DNA of 64,000 nt. It comes from Zonotrichia leucophrys gambelii. Its lineage: Eukaryota > Chordata > Aves > Passeriformes > Passerellidae. Each line of letters opens with the position of its first letter. The first letter of the stretch is position 1. Of the stretch, positions 59,614-64,000 are shown piece by piece. The notes beneath the pieces were generated by a model. That model was given only the letters and a program-made list of their open reading frames with translations. It had not been told where the DNA came from and made no database searches. Location: assembly GCF_028769735.1 (NCBI RefSeq), contig NC_088186.1, forward strand, positions 5,363,001-5,427,000, written 5' to 3'. The translations under genes and the position numbers were made by a program.

Positions 59614-59619
59614 AATAAA
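59614..59619 (+). terminator. Plus-strand poly(A) signal downstream of the small ORF
   Basis: AATAAA followed by ACTTCTCTGTAGTTACACTT, a U/GU-rich context, 430 nt after the small ORF. It would terminate a plus-strand transcript carrying that ORF, if one exists. Confidence 0.35.
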
Positions 59620-60749
59620 TACTTCTCTGTAGTTACACTTGAACTGCTGCATTATATACTAGAAATACAGAAAGTGTCCATGCACAGCCCTGAAGCACTG
59701 TGAGAATAGCCCTTGGCAGGTCACTGATGGCTCACAGAGGTCGGAGGCATCACCAGCACACAGAGATGGCAGGCACACTCCCACAGAGACACAGCACCCA
59801 GAGCGCCACAACCGCCATGGAAGAAGGATGGAGAGCAAAACTTGCTGGTAGGAGTTCAGCATTCAAGGTTACAGCTGCAGAACCCCAACCAAGCCACTGG
59901 GATGGAGCCTCTGCTAGGATAAATTCCCTACTTGGAGTTCATGGATGGAGTCTAATAGGGCTCTTCAAGGAATAATTCAGAGAGCAGCTGAGCTAGTTAT
60001 TAGTCATTTGCCTTGTTCTTTTGTGGTTGTCACTATGTTCATTCATAAAAATCCCTCCCTTAAGCTTTAACAGAAAAAAAAAAAAATCCAGTGCTTAAGA
60101 CAGAGACCAGCAACTGAATTTTGTAAGGCTTTGGGCTGACTCTCACTGGAGCACAGCACTGCTTATAACCAATGGGCTTCCCAGTGCCCTCAGCACACTC
60201 AGCACAACAAAAGCTGTACTGATCACAGCAACCCTGAGATAATAAAAGTATAAAGGAAGAGATGGAATAAATGTGAGATATGTATGATAATCTTGCCACC
60301 TGGAAGAGATTCTGAAAAGGACACTCTTGCTAATTACACAACAGGAGCAGCAGTGGGAAAAAAATAAAGAGTCAGTATATTTGTGTTTTTCCTTTGTTTT
60401 ACACACACACTCCCCTTAACTGGTATCCATGCAGGATTCCCTGCAGAACTGTCACTAGTGTTAAAAATCAGATCTTTATAGTCTGTCTTTTTGTCTGTAC
60501 AAAGTACAGTTGGAATTAATTTTGATCTCCCAAACTGACTGCAGAAAGGAAAGTCTTCCTCTTCCTTCTGTCTTGGTCACCCCTCCTAGATCCCCTCCCT
60601 CCTAAGAACCATGTAAGAATTAGAAGCCCTAATTAAACATGACCAACTTGAGATTATAGTTTTGTCATCTTCTTCCAAAAAGAAAAAGTAAAAAAAAAAG
60701 CAAAACACACAATCAACGCCTCACCCACCCCATAAACAATAGTTCCATT

Positions 60750-60795
60750 TAAAAAAATAAATAAATAGTGTGTATATTTCATGCTGAAAAAAAAA
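60750..60795. repeat. A-rich simple repeat (AAAT)n
   Basis: AAATAAATAAATAG followed by a poly(A) run, in the predicted DOLPP1 3' UTR. Confidence 0.8.
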
Positions 60796-61100
60796 AGTCA
60801 CAGAAAGGATTCATTTTTGGTTTTCCCTCCCCCGAACACAACACCAGGCATTTTCTCCCCCCTCCCCTGACGTAGACACGATGGTACATCCAACCATGTG
60901 CATCTGTGTTCAAAATGAGTTTCTACTCCTGCACGGTCCCACATGCATCAGGGAGCATCCAGCTTAGCTGCTAAAGCAGAGCAAAGGCTTTCAGGTTTTG
61001 GGTATGGTCCCTGCCTGTTCCTTTGGTCCGTCTGTAAAAAGGCTCCTTGCTGCTCCCAGGTCTCTGCTCTTGTCTGTCCATTACAGCGCCCTGCTCCCGG

Positions 61101-61137
61101 TCACTGCAGCTTCGTCCCCAGCTTGCGCTGTCTGTTC
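61101..61137 (-). CDS. DOLPP1: DOLPP1 last coding exon
   Basis: After acceptor CCTTGCAG, 37 nt complete the split Arg codon and encode [11 protein letters not shown] and TGA, matching the human C-terminus. It is too short to be found as an open frame. Confidence 0.93.
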
Positions 61138-63984
61138 CTGCAAGGCAGCACAGGCACAGGTGACACAGGGGACCCCAGCAATCACAGACATTTTATGAAA
61201 AATCCTTTCGTTAGGATCTTTTCTCCTGAGAAGCTTCAGCTTCTCCATGTTTTGCTGCTTTGGAATGTGATTTGGAGAATTGTTTACCCAGCATGTGAAA
61301 TTGTTTTTACTTGATGACCAATGACAGCCACCTGTGTCGAGGCTGTGAGCAGTCACAAGATTTTATTATCATTCCTTTCAATCCTCGTGAAATCCTTTCT
61401 ATTCGTTAGTATACTTTTAGTATATCACTTTCTTTTAATATGATATATATAATAAAATAATAAATCAGCCTTCTGAAACATGGAGTCAAGATTCTCATAT
61501 CTTCCCTCATTCTGGTACCCCTGTGAACACCACCACACCCAGCCCATCCCAGGGGGCTGCAACAAGCCAGAGGCAAACACAGCAGGATTAAAGTATGCCT
61601 CTGCTTAGCTGCACACAAAACTGAAGTGTCCCTGCCATACCCACCAAGCTGATCATTCCTTCCCACTCTCCACACTCCCAGAACACCCACCCCATCTGCA
61701 GTGTAAACAAGCTCACATGGGGATGCAAGATTATAAACAACTGCTTGCAAAAATCTTAAGCCAGGGAGCTGAAATGCTGCTTAAATGAGATTAAATTTTT
61801 GAATCACACCCTCTCCAGACTCACCTTTCAGATGCAGTCGTTAACCCACAACTTGGTATTTCCTTACTTTAAGCTATTCCACCCACAGCAGCCCAAAATT
61901 ATCAGCTACATATCAGAAAATAAATTAATAACTGCATCTGAAAGGTCAGAGCAGCAACAGCTCCTCTACTCCCAACAGAACTTACCTTGCTTCTGCTCTT
62001 GTGACTGTGTATTCAAACCACAGGATGTTAGGAATGAGGCTGGTATCTCGGATTAAAAAGAACTCTGAAATTGGCCTGAAAAAGGACAATGTGGTAGAAA
62101 GGGGGAAACAATTAGACTTTCTTCACCAGAATTTTGATTTTAAAAAAAACCCAAAACCTGCTCTACTTAACAGTACTATTCTATCACTTCAGGCTTTGTT
62201 ACATTTTCTTTGTTACATGTTAAAAAAACATTTTTTTCTTTCCTTATGCAATATTCCCAGACTATATTACATGTAAATAGCTCTGCAATTTGACTAGGTC
62301 ATTAGACATTCATTAAGAAAGATCTGCTGTTCATCTTGCAAAGCTCCTCCAGCAGGCTGCCACACCTCACAGCTTTAGTAGGGCTTTACAAAATGTAGCA
62401 ATTGATTGAATTCCCTCTTCCCCACCCTTACCAAGGACATATGATCTTTTGTATATATGAATGCACAAGAAAACATGGAGGAACAAAGTAGGTTACACAA
62501 CAGCCAGTATGCAAAACTGGGACAGAGCCCAGGAATTCTCATTTCTAACATCCACAACAAACCTCCACAGAATAAAGAGCCTTACCACGCAGCTATCCTC
62601 GGGAAGAGGGGAGTCAGGATCTCCTGTGTGAAGGCAAACCAGGCTATGGCCATGATGCTTCCTGCCACACCTCCATATAGGACTTGGCTCCAGGTGTGGT
62701 AAAGCAAATAAACCCTGCAGTGGAAGAGAAGAGTCACCAGACAGGCTTTAAAACAAAAGGAGCCCAAAATCACAAGCTGAGGTGTCACTGGGCCCACAGA
62801 CATTAAAAGTGGTTGTCCTTTTCCAGTAAAAAGCTGGCAAAAATAGTGGGAGGGAAAAAATGGGGAAAATTCTTCCCTGCTACAGCAGTTTCAGCTTGGA
62901 GCACTTCTAGTTTGAGCTTAACTCAATAACCCTCCACATTCTTGTTCATCCATCTTTGGATCAGCTGAAGAGCTAATACTGTTAGTTCCCACAAGAAACT
63001 TTTCAGAAGGCAGTAACAGGACAAGTCTCCCCCAGGCCAGCTGGGGCTTAAAGGCTTTTAAGAACATGGACAGCATTTTTTTTGTGATTTTGGTTCTCTC
63101 CAATGTGACACAGAGGCTGCATGACCAATGTGCTCACTGTGACTGCAGCCACTCAGAGCTGCACTGTTGGCCTGTTATGTGTGCACAAGCTACATTCAAA
63201 ATTCTTTTTGCTCACATATCATTATGATCATCTTATCTGACCTTCTGTCTAACATAGGTCACTTGATTTCCTCTAATTTTGTTTTAATTAGACCATATAC
63301 CTCTGACAAATTTGTCCTGTCAGGCTTTTAAAATAATTAGTAATAAGTAATCAGCTGTAGCGTACAGTCAACTGTGCCAACAGGTAATTACTTTCCTGTG
63401 GAAAATGTGACCCTATTTCTAGCTTGAATTTGTTTTTCCAATTACTGGAGCTCACTTTACATTTAATCTACTAAAGAGAAAAAAAAAAATCATTACCACA
63501 GTTCCATTTTCTTTATCCATCTTAACTAAATCTTGCAAGCCAACAGCTATAAATGTTTTGATTAAGTAATGATCAAGCAAAACAGTGGGATTGATCATCT
63601 GTAGTGATCCACATGGTGTGCCCAGATGGGGCAATGCCTCCACACTCAGTGCTGCAAAGTGAGGCTGGATGGAGCATGGCACTGGAGCCCGTGGGGAATT
63701 GGCACAAGCTCAGCTGATTTGGGGTTTTGTAAACGCCTGTGAAGCACCACACACGTAGAACTTTTGTTTATTGGGTCTCATGGCAACACTTGTACAAAGC
63801 TGCAGTGCAGAATGAGGTGGGAAAGGCAGGATGAGGAATGCCAGGGCTGCTGTGTGAGAGCAGAAGAGAAACAGCTGCTCCATACCTACTATATGAGACT
63901 AGCAAAGCCACTGTGACGAGGCAGATGGACAGCACGTGTCGCCAGAGCAAATCCAGAAACCTCGCGTTGTTTGTTTGGTGCATT
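61101..63984 (-). CDS. DOLPP1: DOLPP1, dolichyldiphosphatase 1 (partial: last four coding exons)
   Basis: Four exons at 63886-63984, 62586-62714, 61986-62075 and 61101-61137 join in frame into the last 117 residues plus stop; the human protein has 238, so about half is present and the 5' half lies beyond the right end. DOLPP1 is a multi-pass ER membrane enzyme of the PAP2 superfamily that removes a phosphate from dolichyl diphosphate on the luminal side, recycling the lipid carrier for N-glycosylation. The C3 motif of the family is seen as [12 protein letters not shown], spanning the first exon junction: the catalytic His is present, and the usual Asp is Gln, as in human DOLPP1. Hydrophobic segments ([27 protein letters not shown]) are membrane spans. 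The C-terminus ends [11 protein letters not shown]. The gene is convergent with CRAT. Confidence 0.95.
61986..62075 (-). CDS. DOLPP1: DOLPP1 penultimate coding exon
   Basis: A 90-nt exon encoding [20 protein letters not shown] and EYTVTRAEA; acceptor TTTTTCAG, donor AG|GTAAGT. Confidence 0.95.
62586..62714 (-). CDS. DOLPP1: DOLPP1 coding exon (active-site His)
   Basis: Acceptor CTGCAG, donor TG|GTAAGG. Encodes [20 protein letters not shown] and [13 protein letters not shown]; the His of YHTW is the PAP2 C3 histidine. Confidence 0.96.
63886..63984 (-). CDS. DOLPP1: DOLPP1 coding exon ([16 protein letters not shown] to SYS)
   Basis: Acceptor CTTCCAG at the right edge of the window; the first base completes a codon from the upstream exon, which is not in the window. 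Encodes [20 protein letters not shown] and a membrane span; donor AG|GTATGG. Confidence 0.94.
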
Positions 63985-64000
63985 CTGGAAGAGAAGGAGA

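Larger units (their letters stand above)
58610..61100 (-). other. DOLPP1: DOLPP1 3' untranslated region (extent inferred)
   Basis: After the DOLPP1 stop at 61101-61103 the minus strand shows no coding exon. The first canonical minus-strand AATAAA found is at 58631-58636, giving up to 2.5 kb; weaker TATAAA or GATAAA variants lie closer. Simple AT-rich tracts occur near 60.69-60.79 kb. Confidence 0.4.

Overview
The window is vertebrate nuclear DNA, most likely from a bird. It has large genes with short exons and GT-AG introns, dense CpG islands at promoters, a truncated CR1 LINE (the dominant interspersed repeat of birds and reptiles), and very compact introns. Four protein genes are recognised: IER5L, PTPA, CRAT and DOLPP1. 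Human chromosome 9q34.11 carries the same neighbours in the same relative orientation (DOLPP1 > < CRAT, CRAT <> PTPA, PTPA > < IER5L), here seen from the opposite strand. From general knowledge this block corresponds to a bird microchromosome (chicken chromosome 17); the species itself cannot be read from the sequence.

Layout. 1-4.3 kb is non-coding flank upstream of IER5L, with a few possible regulatory islands. 4.3-7.26 kb is IER5L (+), an intronless gene with a TATA/CCAAT promoter inside a CpG island and two poly(A) signals. 7.3-17.7 kb is intergenic: a second small CpG island near 8.0-8.4 kb, AT-rich islands that look like conserved non-coding elements, and a seven-unit minisatellite at 13.0-13.7 kb. 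17.8-42.06 kb is PTPA (-), ten coding exons that join into a complete 321-residue protein. 42.07-42.54 kb is a CpG-rich bidirectional promoter with five YY1-type motifs. 42.54-55.28 kb is CRAT (+), fourteen coding exons that join without a frame break into 626 residues, with all the catalytic and substrate-binding positions I could check intact. 55.3-61.1 kb holds the 3' ends of CRAT and DOLPP1, plus a small ORF with a zinc-ribbon-like cysteine pattern. 61.1-63.98 kb holds the last four coding exons of DOLPP1 (-); its 5' half lies beyond the window.

Roles. IER5L is an immediate-early response family protein, PTPA an activator of protein phosphatase 2A, CRAT the carnitine/acetyl-CoA exchange enzyme of mitochondria and peroxisomes, and DOLPP1 the ER dolichyl-diphosphate phosphatase. 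They share no pathway; the arrangement is ancient linkage plus one shared promoter (PTPA/CRAT).

Most interesting candidates: (1) a possible alternative first exon of CRAT at 44766-44795 that would replace the mitochondrial presequence with a short charged peptide; (2) a 56-codon ORF at 59010-59180 with a CxxC-x14-CxxC motif and a good Kozak start; (3) the YY1 motif array in the PTPA/CRAT promoter; (4) the minisatellite with two alternating unit lengths. No prokaryotic, CRISPR or viral system was seen.
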